Positions 25,916 through 37,235 of a stretch of DNA of 64,000 bases are shown here, piece by piece. The stretch's first letter is position 1, and each line of letters starts with the position of its first letter. The position numbers and the translations under genes are program-made. The notes beneath the pieces were generated by a model, which saw only the letters and a program-made list of their open reading frames with translations, did not search any database and was not told the DNA's origin. The DNA is from Dehalococcoidia bacterium (GTDB lineage: Bacteria > Chloroflexota > Dehalococcoidia > Tepidiformales > Tepidiformaceae), in contig PQAO01000026.1 of assembly GCA_003104995.1 (NCBI GenBank), positions 62,001 through 126,000 of the forward strand, given 5' to 3'.

Positions 25916-28456
25916 TCAGCTCGCCGCGAACTCCCGGCACCGGATCGCCCGAAGCAGGTCGTCATTCGCCTCGCGCGCCATTCGGACCAGGACGGGCAAT
26001 TCGTCTCCCACGGCCGCGACCAGCTGCTCGCCCCGCTCGTAGATGTCCCGCTCCACCAGGTAGGACGGCGCCATGAACCGGTAGAAGTAGCTCGCGAACT
26101 CCTTGTCACGGTTGCGGAAGACCTCTGTCACCTTGTCGAAGAAGCCTTCGACGTACGGCGCCAGGAGGTCCCGCTGCTCTACCCAGTTGAAACCCATCAT
26201 GGCGGCTTCCGTGAGTGCCAGCGAACCGTAACCCTCACCGAGGACCTTCTCCCAGGCCGCAGCCTTGGCCGCGGCATCCGGGACCGCGGTCTCGGCTCGG
26301 AGCCTCGCGCGCACACCCCGGTCCGAGGGGTCTCGCTCTGACTCCGCCTGTACACGGGCGGCCGCTCCCGCAACGCCGTACGCGACGTGCTTCACGGCGA
26401 TGTTCCAGCGCATGTCCTGGTCGACCGTGAAGCCCGGCACCGATTCGGCGCCGTCGGCGAGCCGCCCAATCAGGTCGAGGTCCTCCGCCACAGAGGCGGT
26501 CGCGATTAGCGCCCGCGCCCAGATGATCTGGAGGTCGTTCGAGGAGGCAGCCTTCAGTGCCGCCCAGGCTGCCTGCGCGAAGTCGTGCGCCTCGCGGTCG
26601 CGCCACTCATCGGGCACGTAGCGGCCGATGGCGGCGATGGCGTTGTTCGTCACGGCCTCCACGGCCTCGGGCATCGTCTCCAGCACCATCTTCGTCCGCA
26701 CCAGCGCCAGGAAGTCGGTCGACTTGAGCTGCTGGTCGCGGACCATGTTCCAGAGCGACGCCCAGAGCTGCAGCCGGAGCAGGTCGTCGTCGATCCGCTC
26801 CATGTTGCCGCGGATGAAGGCGATCGACGCCGGGTCGAGCGCGATCTTGGCGTAGCCGTGGTCGTTGTAGTTCGGGAAGACCAGGTCCGGGGCGGGCAGC
26901 CCGCGGGCCTCCGGCAGCTCCGCCTCGGTGTCCCGGATCGAAGCCGGGAGCACTGTCACCTCAAGCTTCCCATCGAGGTCGCGCACCAGGCCAACTTCGA
27001 GCGTATGCGGCCGGATCGTCGGGTACTCGTCCGGCGCCGCCTGGGTCAGCGTGAAGCTCGTGATGCGGTCGCCATCGGCCTCCCAGCGGCTGCCGATCGT
27101 GTTGAGCGACGGCGTTTCGAGCCACAGCCGCGCCCAGTCCTGGAGGTCCGCGCCACTTCCCTTTTCGAGTGACTCCAAGAACTGCGCAAGCGTTGCGTTG
27201 CCGTACGCATGGGTGCGGAAGTAGTGCCGCATCCCTTCGCGGAAGCCGTCCGCGCCGATGGCGGCCACGAGCTGCTTCAGCACCGAGGCGCCCTTGCCAT
27301 AGGTAATGCCGTCGAAGTTCAGGAACGTCTGGTCCGTGTCGGCCACCTGGCCGGCGATCGGGTGGGTGGTCACAAGCTGGTCCTGGCGGTACGCCCAGTT
27401 CTTGATCGACACGGCGAAGTCCTGCCAGCCCGTCGTAAACCTGGTCGCTTTCTCCAGGCAGAGGTAGGACATGTACGTGGCGAAGCTCTCGTTCAGCCAG
27501 AGGTCGTTCCACCAGCGCATCGTCACCAGGTCGCCGAACCACATGTGCGCCATCTCGTGGAGCAGCGTCTCGGCCCGCCCGCGGCGCTGGTTATCCGTCG
27601 GCGGATCCCGGAACACCATGTATTCGTTGTGGGTCACCAGGCCCACGTTCTCCATCGCGCCTGCGTTGAACTCCGGCACGAACACCTGGTCGTACTTGCC
27701 AAACGGGTAGGGGAAATCGAAGAAATCCGAAAAGAACGTGAGCCCCTGCTTCGTAAGCTCGAACAGCTCGCCCGTGTCCAGGTGCTTCGCCAGCGACTTC
27801 CGGCAGAAGAGCCCGATATCGATGTCTCCATGCCGGTCGCGGGCCTCGTGGTAGGGCCCCACCACGAGCGCGAAGAGATAGGTGCTGAACGGTTTGGTCT
27901 GCTCGAACTCCCACCGCTTGCTGCCATCGGCGTCGGAAACAGAGGCCGCCCGGCTGTTGTGGAGCACCACCCACTCGGCCGGCGCGGTTACGCTGAGCGC
28001 GTACGTCCCCTTGATGTCGGGCTGATCGAACTGCGGAAAGAGGCGGTGGCTCTCGTAGGGCTCGAAGTTCGAGTACAGGTACTCCTCGCCGTCCTCCGGG
28101 TCCTTGAACTGGTGGAAGCCGTCGCCCTCGTGGTCGTATTCGTTCTCGTAGACCACCCGGACCGTGTTCGAAGCGGCGAGCGCCTCGCCTGGCAGCCACA
28201 GCCGGAAGCCGTTCCAGCGCGGTTCGACCTTCGAGCCGTTCACCTCCAGCAGCTCGATCGTCTTCCCGCGGAAGTCGAGGAAGAGGTCGCCGGCGCCGGC
28301 CGCGTCGAAGCGCAGGCTGGCGACGCCGCGATACGTCTCCGCGCCCCGCGTGAGCTGCAGGTCGAGGGTGTAGTCGCAGTGGCGGACGCGGGCGGCGCGC
28401 GCCTCCGCATCGGCCTGGGTCAGGTTGTCGCGCACGTCAGTGGTAGCTGTAGTCAT
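25916..28456 (-). CDS. pepN: Aminopeptidase N (M1 family)
   Basis: 846 residues; a zinc aminopeptidase releasing N-terminal residues from peptides in the cytoplasm. The substrate-recognition GAMEN motif is in FNAGAMENVGLVTHNEY and the zinc site HExxH-x18-E is LLHEMAHMWFGD...LNESFATYMS. The C-terminal half is the helical ERAP1-like domain. The size and the motif context match actinobacterial/chloroflexal PepN. ATG 28456 (MTTATTDVRDNL) has a GGAG 6 bases upstream and is preferred over a start 9 codons earlier. Confidence 0.93.
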   Translation of the reverse strand: MTTATTDVRDNLTQADAEARAARVRHCDYTLDLQLTRGAETYRGVASLRFDAAGAGDLFLDFRGKTIELLEVNGSKVEPRWNGFRLWLPGEALAASNTVRVVYENEYDHEGDGFHQFKDPEDGEEYLYSNFEPYESHRLFPQFDQPDIKGTYALSVTAPAEWVVLHNSRAASVSDADGSKRWEFEQTKPFSTYLFALVVGPYHEARDRHGDIDIGLFCRKSLAKHLDTGELFELTKQGLTFFSDFFDFPYPFGKYDQVFVPEFNAGAMENVGLVTHNEYMVFRDPPTDNQRRGRAETLLHEMAHMWFGDLVTMRWWNDLWLNESFATYMSYLCLEKATRFTTGWQDFAVSIKNWAYRQDQLVTTHPIAGQVADTDQTFLNFDGITYGKGASVLKQLVAAIGADGFREGMRHYFRTHAYGNATLAQFLESLEKGSGADLQDWARLWLETPSLNTIGSRWEADGDRITSFTLTQAAPDEYPTIRPHTLEVGLVRDLDGKLEVTVLPASIRDTEAELPEARGLPAPDLVFPNYNDHGYAKIALDPASIAFIRGNMERIDDDLLRLQLWASLWNMVRDQQLKSTDFLALVRTKMVLETMPEAVEAVTNNAIAAIGRYVPDEWRDREAHDFAQAAWAALKAASSNDLQIIWARALIATASVAEDLDLIGRLADGAESVPGFTVDQDMRWNIAVKHVAYGVAGAAARVQAESERDPSDRGVRARLRAETAVPDAAAKAAAWEKVLGEGYGSLALTEAAMMGFNWVEQRDLLAPYVEGFFDKVTEVFRNRDKEFASYFYRFMAPSYLVERDIYERGEQLVAAVGDELPVLVRMAREANDDLLRAIRCREFAAS

Positions 28457-28484
28457 GGGGCGCTCCGTTCGAAGCCGCGCCACA

Positions 28485-28578
28485 GGGCGCGGGTGGTCGC
28501 ACGGTAGGGTAGGGGATCGCCGCCTGAGGCGCTTCAGCCAGCCAGCATGCGAGCGTGAGCTATCTCACGTTCGCGGAG
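28485..28578. repeat. 94-bp direct repeat, copy A
   Basis: 88 of 94 bases are identical to 29337-29430, without gaps, in the same orientation. It contains the last 15 codons of the DUF4926 gene (minus strand) and about 50 bases beyond its stop. Confidence 0.85.
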
Positions 28579-28760
28579 CGACCGGACGGCGTCCGCGGGG
28601 ACCGTGACCACGGCCACGGTCTCGCCTAGCAGCGTGACAAACTCCACCTCGAATCCCTCGCCCCCCCGTGGACCATGACGACTGTGCCGGTATCTCCCGC
28701 CTCGAGGCCATGCATCGGCACCGGCCGCGTCAAAGCCACGATGTCCATCTGTCGAATCAT
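28534..28760 (-). pseudogene. DUF4926 gene broken by a +1 frameshift in a G7 run
   Basis: The ATG at 28760 opens the typical DUF4926 start (MIRQMDIVALTRPVPMHG, then LEAGDTGTVVMVHGG). Continuity then needs a change of frame: the other frame supplies GEGFEVEFVTLLGETVAVV, VPADAVRSLREREIAHARML and the stop at 28534. The switch falls exactly at a run of seven G on the minus strand (28661-28667); six G would restore one reading frame of about 75 codons. It may be a real mutation, slippage or a sequencing error. DUF4926 proteins are small beta-barrel-like proteins of unknown role, often near toxin-antitoxin or phage-type genes. Confidence 0.8.
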
Positions 28761-28857
28761 GGGTGCCCTCCGAGCGGATAGACGTGAACGCGTTGCTGCA
28801 GTGGAATTCGTGCCCCACACACTTTCGGGAGCATGCTCCGAAGGGTAGCGGTCAACC

Positions 28858-29268
28858 TCAACGGCCCAGTGCGTCCGGCATGTTTTCGTTGAGGCTCACG
28901 CCAACAGGCTCGCCGTCGGACTCATCGATGAGCAGCCGATCCCCCAGTGGTTCGGAGAGGAGGATCGTATGAGCGTCCGCGCAGTCACCCGTTTCCCCGT
29001 TGCGCGCGCTCACCAGCACACGCACCTCCCGCTCGGTCTCCTCAACCCGGCTGCGCAGGCGGGCGTTGCAGGTGCCTATGAGGAGGGAGATTCTCGTCCC
29101 ACCTGGCGACCGCCACCCCTCCTTCACGTCGGCGTCCTGCCACGACGAGCAGCCCGTGCACACGAGGCTCAACACAATCAATACCGCCGCGGCCAGGAAC
29201 GTCTTCACGAGTCGCTGCGACGGTCGCCGATGAGGATGCGTCGGACTACTCCGCGCCAGGTAGGACAT
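28858..29268 (-). CDS. Putative lipoprotein
   Basis: 136 residues of unknown function. Positively charged N-terminus (PHRRPSQRLVK), hydrophobic stretch about 23-37 and a lipobox ending LVCTGC near residue 40, so it should be lipid-anchored outside the membrane. The remaining 95 residues have two further cysteines (IGTCNARL and GDCADAH) that could form a disulfide. A shorter start at a GTG 20 codons in is possible. It lies between the two copies of the 94-bp repeat. Confidence 0.6.
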   Translation of the reverse strand: MSYLARSSPTHPHRRPSQRLVKTFLAAAVLIVLSLVCTGCSSWQDADVKEGWRSPGGTRISLLIGTCNARLRSRVEETEREVRVLVSARNGETGDCADAHTILLSEPLGDRLLIDESDGEPVGVSLNENMPDALGR

Positions 29269-29336
29269 GAATGCCCCCTTTACCCGTGGGTCCCCGTTAT
29301 TGTGGCTGTGGCCAATCTGTTAGGGGCCAAGCCCGG

Positions 29337-29430
29337 GGGCGCGGGTGGTCGCACGGTAGGGTAGGTGACTGCCGCGTGAGGCGCTTCAGCCAGCCAGGAC
29401 GCGAGCGTGAGCTATCTCACGTTCGCGGAG
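29337..29430. repeat. 94-bp direct repeat, copy B, with remnant DUF4926 3' end
   Basis: Copy of 28485-28578 with six substitutions. On the minus strand, 29430 to 29386 still encode LREREIAHARVLAG and a stop, the end of a second DUF4926 gene whose remainder is missing. Confidence 0.8.
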
Positions 29431-29493
29431 GTTGTGAACAGCGGGACGCCGGTCGATGTTCGAAGAAAGCCCCAGGGCGGGAGCCGTTCCAGT

Positions 29494-30543
29494 TTGAACC
29501 CGAGCAGCACTCTTGTCTTTAGCGTCAACGTGTCTCCAGAGGATCTGGCCGTCTGGCACGCCTGGTGGTACGAAAACCGGGAGAGCCGATTAACCCGTTG
29601 GTTCGGAGGCTACAGTCTCCCGATCGTCGCTCTGCTGCTGGCCGCCACCCCACCCTTCACGTCCGCCTCCCTCTCGCTCAAAGCAGGGGGGATCATCGCG
29701 CTCGCCGCTTTGTCCTTCTGGGATAACCTCAATCGGCGCAAAGCGACCAGGAGAGAGTTGCGGAAACAGGAGTACACATCCGAGGTGGGCCAAAAGGAGT
29801 ATTCAGTCTCCTCATTAGAGATCGTCGGGCGCGACGAGACCGGGGAGACACGATCCCGCTGGAGTGATGTTCGCGAAGTGGCGGTGACCGATAACCACAT
29901 CTTCGTCGTACTCGACACAGCGGGTTTCATTCTGCCGTTGCGACAATTGGATCAGTCCGTGCGAAAAACAGTCGTCGAGCGGGGCGCCGGCCTGGCCGGC
30001 CCACTGAACGTGAACGATGAGACCCCGGAGGCCCCACTCGTCCAGGCCCGGTTTGAGTACCACGAGCGTGACGAACGAAACCGAGTCGCCCCGCTGTTTC
30101 GGCTTTCACGACGCCAGCAGGCACACCTCGTGGGGGGCGGTGCGTTCGTCGGCCTCATCGGCGTGGTTGCCACGGGGCGATCCCTTACGGAAAGCGTGGC
30201 CGCGACGCTCATCACCTGTGCTCTGGGGAGTGGCCTGACTGTGGCCGTCGCGCTTCTGATGCGTTGGGAGGGTCGCCGACGCCAGGCGAGGCGGAAGGAT
30301 CTGGGCTGGGTAGAGGCGGCGCTCACGACAGCCAATGTGCGGGTCCGGTGGCCTCGAACCACGGAGCGAGTTGCATGGACAGCCGTGAGGCGAATCGCCA
30401 TCGAGACCGAGGGCATCCGAATTGAAGGGGGGACCGAGGGTGGCATCTACATCCCTCGGCACGCCTTCAATTCGGATGTTGCCTACGAAGACTTCTACCG
30501 ACAGGCAGAGGCATTGCAGGGTGCCTCCGCACGGGTTCCCTAG
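29494..30543 (+). CDS. Membrane protein with two YcxB-like units
   Basis: 349 residues from TTG 29494, which has GGGAG about 10 bases upstream. The frame is open to 29407, but that part is the antisense of the duplicated DUF4926 end, so a start there is unlikely. Two similar units follow each other: helix pair (about 40-80), then SRWSDVREVAVTDNHIFVVL with GFILPLRQL; and helix pair (about 210-255), then VAWTAVRRIAIETEGIRIEG with GGIYIPRHAF. The pattern of two helices plus a PH-like beta domain is that of YcxB-type proteins. Base composition is somewhat less GC-rich than neighbours, hinting at transfer. Role unknown. Confidence 0.65.
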   Translation: MNPSSTLVFSVNVSPEDLAVWHAWWYENRESRLTRWFGGYSLPIVALLLAATPPFTSASLSLKAGGIIALAALSFWDNLNRRKATRRELRKQEYTSEVGQKEYSVSSLEIVGRDETGETRSRWSDVREVAVTDNHIFVVLDTAGFILPLRQLDQSVRKTVVERGAGLAGPLNVNDETPEAPLVQARFEYHERDERNRVAPLFRLSRRQQAHLVGGGAFVGLIGVVATGRSLTESVAATLITCALGSGLTVAVALLMRWEGRRRQARRKDLGWVEAALTTANVRVRWPRTTERVAWTAVRRIAIETEGIRIEGGTEGGIYIPRHAFNSDVAYEDFYRQAEALQGASARVP

Positions 30544-30757
30544 GTTCGGATCTCACCTCGCAACGCAACTGAGTCAGCCAGCGCAAACCGCCCGGCGCGT
30601 AGACCATCACGGGGACCGCAACCGTGGTTCGACCTTTGTCTCGGAGACCGATCCGCCCTATTCCATCGCGGACATATTCACCCGGCAGTTAGCCCGGTCG
30701 TTTTCTCCCGGCAGCGACAACCCCTCCCCTTCGCTACCCCGAGTTCGTGAACCGCGT

Positions 30758-30763
30758 TACAAT
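30758..30763 (+). promoter_or_regulatory. -10 element before the NTF2-like gene
   Basis: TACAAT within a 14-base string (GTTACAATCCCGCC, 30756-30769) that recurs exactly before the acyl-CoA dehydrogenase gene at 56515-56528. The leader to the ATG at 30800 would be about 30 bases. The rest of the 30544-30799 gap shows no gene. Confidence 0.4.
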
Positions 30764-30799
30764 CCCGCCCGACCCCACCACCAGGTAGTGCCGGCCACC

Positions 30800-31609
30800 A
30801 TGTCCAACATCCCCGCGGTCAACGCGCTCATCACCGCTATCAACTTCGACCGGTTCGCCGAAATCGAGGCACGTCACGCCCCGGACGCCGTCTTCACCTC
30901 GTTCCGCGGCCCAACGTTGCGGAGTAGCGTCTCGATCGCTGACTGGCACCGCGAGTTCCTGCGCGACTACGCCGACTGCAACTACACGGAGATCGAGTAC
31001 ATCGAACAGGACAACGTCGTCGCGGTCCGGGCCACCATCGAGGCCAAGGGCTACGACTGGCGCCCGTTTACTCAGCGTGTGGTCGAAGTCTTCGAGCTCG
31101 GCGACGCCGGCCAAGTCGTGGCGCGCCGCCTCTACGGCATGCTCCGCAACATCGAACTCGACAAGGCCGCGGCCGCCTCCATGGCAGACGCCCAGGGCTA
31201 CAAGGGCGGGAGCGCCTCCGCCACCAGTTCGACCATGGAGAAGCTGCTGGCGGCCATCGCCACGGCCGACATGGACGGCATCAAGGAGCAGACCCACGAA
31301 AAGGCCACCGTCATCGATGGCGTCTTCGGAGTCGCGACCGGCGTCGAGAACCTGGTCGACCTGATCGCGTCCCGGCCCGCTCCCTCGTTCGGCACGGAGC
31401 GTGTCACGAGGCTGCTCGCGGGCGAGCACGACGCACTCCTGGAGCTGGCGATCGATCCGTCCCGGCCCCGCCTGGCACAGTGGTTCCGGCTGGTCGACGA
31501 CAAGGTCCGCGTCGTCGAGGCGTATTGGATGCTCCGCGAAATCGGCGTCAACCCCTACGAGAACCTCGCCGGTGACCGCCACGCACGCCGGGCCATCCTG
31601 CCGATTTAG
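30800..31609 (+). CDS. Tandem NTF2/SnoaL-like domain protein
   Basis: 269 residues composed of two cone-shaped NTF2-like domains. Domain 1 (about 1-115) runs from VNALITAINFDRFAEIEARH through DYADCNYTEIEYIEQDNVVAV to a VVEVFELGDAGQVVARRLYG strand. Domain 2 (about 135-255) starts at MEKLLAAIATADMDGIKEQ and ends with RLAQWFRLVDDKVRVVEAYW. Such domains occur in isomerases, hydrolases and ligand-binding proteins; no catalytic residues can be named. A strong terminator follows the gene. Confidence 0.72.
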   Translation: MSNIPAVNALITAINFDRFAEIEARHAPDAVFTSFRGPTLRSSVSIADWHREFLRDYADCNYTEIEYIEQDNVVAVRATIEAKGYDWRPFTQRVVEVFELGDAGQVVARRLYGMLRNIELDKAAAASMADAQGYKGGSASATSSTMEKLLAAIATADMDGIKEQTHEKATVIDGVFGVATGVENLVDLIASRPAPSFGTERVTRLLAGEHDALLELAIDPSRPRLAQWFRLVDDKVRVVEAYWMLREIGVNPYENLAGDRHARRAILPI

Positions 31610-31646
31610 CCCGGCCCGTCCCGGCCAAACACCTGCATCGATCAAG

Positions 31647-31671
31647 AAGGGGGCGCCATCAGCGCCCCCTT
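31647..31671. terminator. Bidirectional terminator between NTF2-like gene and ilvC
   Basis: 10-bp stem (31647-31656 with 31662-31671), 5-base loop CATCA, flanked by A on one side and TT(T)CCT on the other. It lies between two convergent genes and can serve both. Confidence 0.75.
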
Positions 31672-31696
31672 TCCTGGGTCCGGTCAGTCGCCCTTG

Positions 31697-33936
<2,240 letters not shown>

Positions 33937-33948
33937 GGCTGCGATTCT

Positions 33949-33978
33949 TTGACGCGCCCGGGCGTGCAAGAGTAGGAT
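33949..33978 (+). promoter_or_regulatory. Candidate promoter of the rny operon
   Basis: TTGACG (33949-33954) and TAGGAT (33973-33978) with 18 bases between, about 80 bases before the rny start. The best -35/-10 pair I see in the window. Confidence 0.5.
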
Positions 33979-34059
33979 CGAACAATCCATCAAAGGTATC
34001 TAGCGCCCGAAAACTGGCGTCACTCGTGTCATCTCATCTGACTTTCCTGGAGACGTTTC

Positions 34060-35607
34060 ATGCTGGCGATAGCCATTATCGTCGGCCTCGTGGGTTTGCT
34101 GGCAGGTGCTGGAGCGGGCTTTTTGGTCCGCCGCAGGGCCGAGGGAACATCACTGCAACAGGCAGAGGAGCAGGCCAGCCGGATCCTCGCTGAGGCCGAA
34201 ACCCGTCAGAAAGAGCTCTTGCTCGAGGCGAAAGAGGAAACTCTCTCCCTCCGCAATTCGCTCGAAGCCGAACTCAAAGAGCGCCGCACCGAAGTCGCGC
34301 GTATCGAACAGCGCCTCACGCAAAAGGAAGAGAACCTCGACAGCAAGGTCGAAGCCCTCGACCGCAAGGTCGAAGCCCTCGAGCGCCGGGAGCAATCCGT
34401 GCGCGACCGCGAAGCCCAGATCGAGCAACTCCGCTCCGAGGCCGAGGAAATGCGCCAACGGCAGGCCACCGAACTCGAACGCGTGGCCCACTTGACCGTC
34501 GACGAAGCGCGCCAGCAGCTCATGGCCGCCATCGAGGTGGAGATCCGCGACGAAGCGAGCCGCCGTGTCCGCGAGATCGAAAAAGAAGTTGAAGCCACCG
34601 CCGGTCCGCGCGCTCGCAAGATCCTCGCAACGGCCATCCAGCGCTACACCTCGGAGGTCACCGCCGAGACTACCGTTTCGGTCGTCCCCATCCCCAGCGA
34701 CGACATGAAGGGCCGCATCATCGGCCGCGAGGGGCGCAATATCCGCGCTATCGAGGCAGCCACCGGCGTGGACCTCATCATCGACGACACCCCGGACGCG
34801 GTGACCGTGAGCGCGTTCGACCCGGTCCGGCGCGAGATCGCGCGCCAGACGCTTTCGATGCTCGTCCAGGACGGCCGCATCCATCCGACCCGGATCGAGG
34901 AGGCGGTAAACAAGGCCCGCCGCGACGTGGAAGCCACCATGCAGGAGGCAGCCGAGGCTGCCGCCGTCGAGGCGGGCGTACTCAACCTCCACCCGGAAGT
35001 TCTCAAGGTCTTCGGACGGCTGCGCTACCGCACCAGCTACGGCCAGAACGTCATGCGCCACAGCATCGAGACCGGCCACATCGCCGCAATGATCGCCCGC
35101 GAGATCGGCGCGGACGTTGACGTTGCGCGCGCCGGCGGCTTCCTCCACGACCTGGGCAAGGCCGTCGACCACGAGGTCGAAGGCACCCACGCCATCATTG
35201 GTGCGGATATCGCCCGCCGCTTCAAGGTGCGCGAAGCGATAGCGCACTGCATCGAGGCCCACCACGAAGAGGTCGAGCCCCGGAGCGTCGAAGCGGTCAT
35301 CGTGATGATGGCCGATGCCATCTCCGGCGGCCGGCCCGGCGCACGGCGCGAATCGCTCGAAGCCTACATCAAGCGCCTCGAGACCCTGGAGAGCATCGCG
35401 AAAAGCTACAAAGGCGTCGAAGCCGCCTTCGCGATCCAGGCCGGCCGGGAAATCCGCGTCATCGTCAAACCCGAGATCATCGACGACCTCGAAGCGATGA
35501 GGATCGCCCGCGACGTGAGCCAGAAGATCGAAGAGACGATGGAATACCCGGGCCAGATCAAGGTGACCGTCGTCCGCGAGACCCGCGCCACCGAATACGC
35601 GCGCTAG
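34060..35607 (+). CDS. rny: Ribonuclease Y
   Basis: 515 residues; membrane-anchored endoribonuclease that starts bulk mRNA decay. N-terminal membrane helix (about 2-24), a long charged coiled coil (about 28-190, including a tandem KVEALDRKVEALERR repeat), a KH domain with IIGREGRNIRAIEAATGVDL and a C-terminal HD domain: RHSIETGHIAAMIA, GGFLHDLGKAVDHEVEGTH and AIAHCIEAHHEE. Length equals the family norm. GGAG lies 9 bases before the ATG. First gene of a run with ymdB, a PHP phosphoesterase and fabZ. Confidence 0.95.
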   Translation: MLAIAIIVGLVGLLAGAGAGFLVRRRAEGTSLQQAEEQASRILAEAETRQKELLLEAKEETLSLRNSLEAELKERRTEVARIEQRLTQKEENLDSKVEALDRKVEALERREQSVRDREAQIEQLRSEAEEMRQRQATELERVAHLTVDEARQQLMAAIEVEIRDEASRRVREIEKEVEATAGPRARKILATAIQRYTSEVTAETTVSVVPIPSDDMKGRIIGREGRNIRAIEAATGVDLIIDDTPDAVTVSAFDPVRREIARQTLSMLVQDGRIHPTRIEEAVNKARRDVEATMQEAAEAAAVEAGVLNLHPEVLKVFGRLRYRTSYGQNVMRHSIETGHIAAMIAREIGADVDVARAGGFLHDLGKAVDHEVEGTHAIIGADIARRFKVREAIAHCIEAHHEEVEPRSVEAVIVMMADAISGGRPGARRESLEAYIKRLETLESIAKSYKGVEAAFAIQAGREIRVIVKPEIIDDLEAMRIARDVSQKIEETMEYPGQIKVTVVRETRATEYAR

Positions 35608-35610
35608 ACG

Positions 35611-36381
35611 ATGCGATTGCTTTTTCTTGGCGACATCGTGGGGAACGCCGGCCGCGAAGCCGTGGTCAGCATGGTCCCGGACCTGCGCTATGAACTTGGC
35701 CTCGATTATGTCGTCGCAAACGGCGAGAACTGCTCCGGCGGCAAGGGCCTGACGCCCAAACACGCCGACGAACTCCTTGACTGCGGCATCGACGTGATCA
35801 CTGGCGGGAACCACACCTTCCAGCACCGTGACCTCTACCCTTACCTGGAAAGCACGCCGGCGGTGCTGCGGCCCCACAACTACCCGGCCGGGGCACCGGG
35901 CACGGGCATTGCCGAAGTCGGCAACCTGGTCGTCCTGAACCTCATCGGGCGGGTCTTCATGCCCGCTGATTACGAGGACCCCTTCCGCGCGGCCGACGAC
36001 GCGCTCAAGAACACACCCGCGAACCGCTTCGTCCTGGTAGATTTCCATGCCGAAGCGACGAGTGAGAAGCAGGCGATGGGCTGGCACCTCGACGGTCGCG
36101 TCACGGCCGTCGTGGGCACGCACACCCACGTGCCCACGGCCGACAACCGGGTATTGCCCGGCGGCACCGCCTTCTGCAGCGACGCCGGTATGTGCGGGGC
36201 ACGCGACTCAATCATCGGCGACGAGGTGCAGGCGGTCCTCCGCCGCTTCCTCACGCAGATGCCGACCCGGCTCGCCCCCGCCACCGGCCCGGCAATCCTC
36301 AACGGGCTGTTCATCGAAGCCGACGACACCAACAAACGAGCGACCAGCATTGTCCGCTGCGATCGGATGGGACCCCTGTGA
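35611..36381 (+). CDS. YmdB-family metallophosphoesterase (2',3'-cyclic nucleotide phosphodiesterase)
   Basis: 256 residues; the B. subtilis YmdB homologue hydrolyses cyclic mononucleotides with a di-iron centre. Metal ligands are in LFLGDIVGNAGREAV, ANGENCSGGKG, TGGNHTFQHRDL, LVDFHAEATSEKQAMGW and VVGTHTHVPTADNRVLPGGT. It starts 3 bases after rny, an arrangement conserved in many Gram-positive and Chloroflexota genomes, and fits a shared role in RNA turnover signalling. The stop overlaps the next start (GTGA). Confidence 0.92.
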   Translation: MRLLFLGDIVGNAGREAVVSMVPDLRYELGLDYVVANGENCSGGKGLTPKHADELLDCGIDVITGGNHTFQHRDLYPYLESTPAVLRPHNYPAGAPGTGIAEVGNLVVLNLIGRVFMPADYEDPFRAADDALKNTPANRFVLVDFHAEATSEKQAMGWHLDGRVTAVVGTHTHVPTADNRVLPGGTAFCSDAGMCGARDSIIGDEVQAVLRRFLTQMPTRLAPATGPAILNGLFIEADDTNKRATSIVRCDRMGPL

Positions 36382-37235
36382 CAAAAGGCGATTTTCACCT
36401 CCACAGCACCGCCTCCGACGGGGTCTACTCGCCCACCTGGGTGATGGAAACGGCCGCCGCCAGGGGAGTGCGCGCCGTCTCGCTGACAGACCATGACACG
36501 ACCGAGGGCCTTGCCGAAGCCCGCCAGGCTGCGGACCGCCTCGGGCTCCAGCTCATCCCCGGCATCGAAGTCAGCACCGACCTCGGAAAGGCCGATGTGC
36601 ATCTGCTCGGTTACGGCTTTGACGTCGAGGCGAAGCAGCTACAGGACTTCCTCCGCTGGCAGCGCGAAGGGCGCCTCGAACGGGTCCACACCATCGTCCA
36701 GATCCTTCGCGAGAACGGCATGCCGCTCGAGGTCGACCGCGTGCTCGAAATCGCCGGCGAAGCCACCGTCGGGCGTCCCCACGTTGCGCGCGCGCTCGTT
36801 GAAAAGGGCCACGTCAAGAGCGTCCAGGAGGCCTTCGACCTCTGGCTCGGCAACGGCAAGCCGGCCGACGTGAACCGCGAGAAGCTCATCCCCATCGACG
36901 CAATCCAGATGATCCACGACCACGGTGGCGTGGTATTCGTCGCCCATGCGGTCTTCATCGGCGAGGACTACCCGGAAGCCGTCGAACAACTCGCCCGCTG
37001 GGGCCTCGACGGCATCGAGACGTATTACAAGCACTACGATGCGGAGACGATCCGCACCCACGAGCAGATCGCGGCCCGGCTGGGCCTCGCGAAGTCCGGC
37101 GGCAGCGACTTCCACGGCCTGGGCAACCCCGACGACCGCGAGATCGGCGACATCCCGTTCCCGGACGAGCAGGTCGACGCATTCCTCGCCTATCTTGATC
37201 GCCAGGGCGTGGACACGGGAAAGCAGGTGCGTTGA
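36378..37235 (+). CDS. PHP-domain phosphoesterase
   Basis: 285 residues from GTG 36378. The four PHP motifs are present: [21 protein letters not shown] with the GIEVS strand, a late HPHVARAL-like stretch ([14 protein letters not shown]) and [13 protein letters not shown]. The central insertion region (residues about 100-170) matches RNase AM/TrpH (YciV)-type enzymes, which hydrolyse 3',5'-bisphosphate nucleotides or 5' RNA ends. Location next to rny and ymdB supports an RNA or nucleotide role. One likely metal ligand, in [12 protein letters not shown], departs from the usual AHP sequence (Ala-His-Ala). Confidence 0.85.
   Translation: MTKGDFHLHSTASDGVYSPTWVMETAAARGVRAVSLTDHDTTEGLAEARQAADRLGLQLIPGIEVSTDLGKADVHLLGYGFDVEAKQLQDFLRWQREGRLERVHTIVQILRENGMPLEVDRVLEIAGEATVGRPHVARALVEKGHVKSVQEAFDLWLGNGKPADVNREKLIPIDAIQMIHDHGGVVFVAHAVFIGEDYPEAVEQLARWGLDGIETYYKHYDAETIRTHEQIAARLGLAKSGGSDFHGLGNPDDREIGDIPFPDEQVDAFLAYLDRQGVDTGKQVR

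Noticed and set aside
29407..29493. Additional 29 N-terminal residues of the YcxB-like protein
   Set aside because: This DNA begins inside the copied DUF4926 3' end (minus strand); TTG 29494 with a GGGAG site gives a better start.
34150..36129. Long open frame (about 660 codons) on the minus strand across rny and ymdB
   Set aside because: It is antisense to two clear genes with full family motifs; in GC-rich DNA long antisense frames arise by codon bias, and its translation shows no recognised domain.
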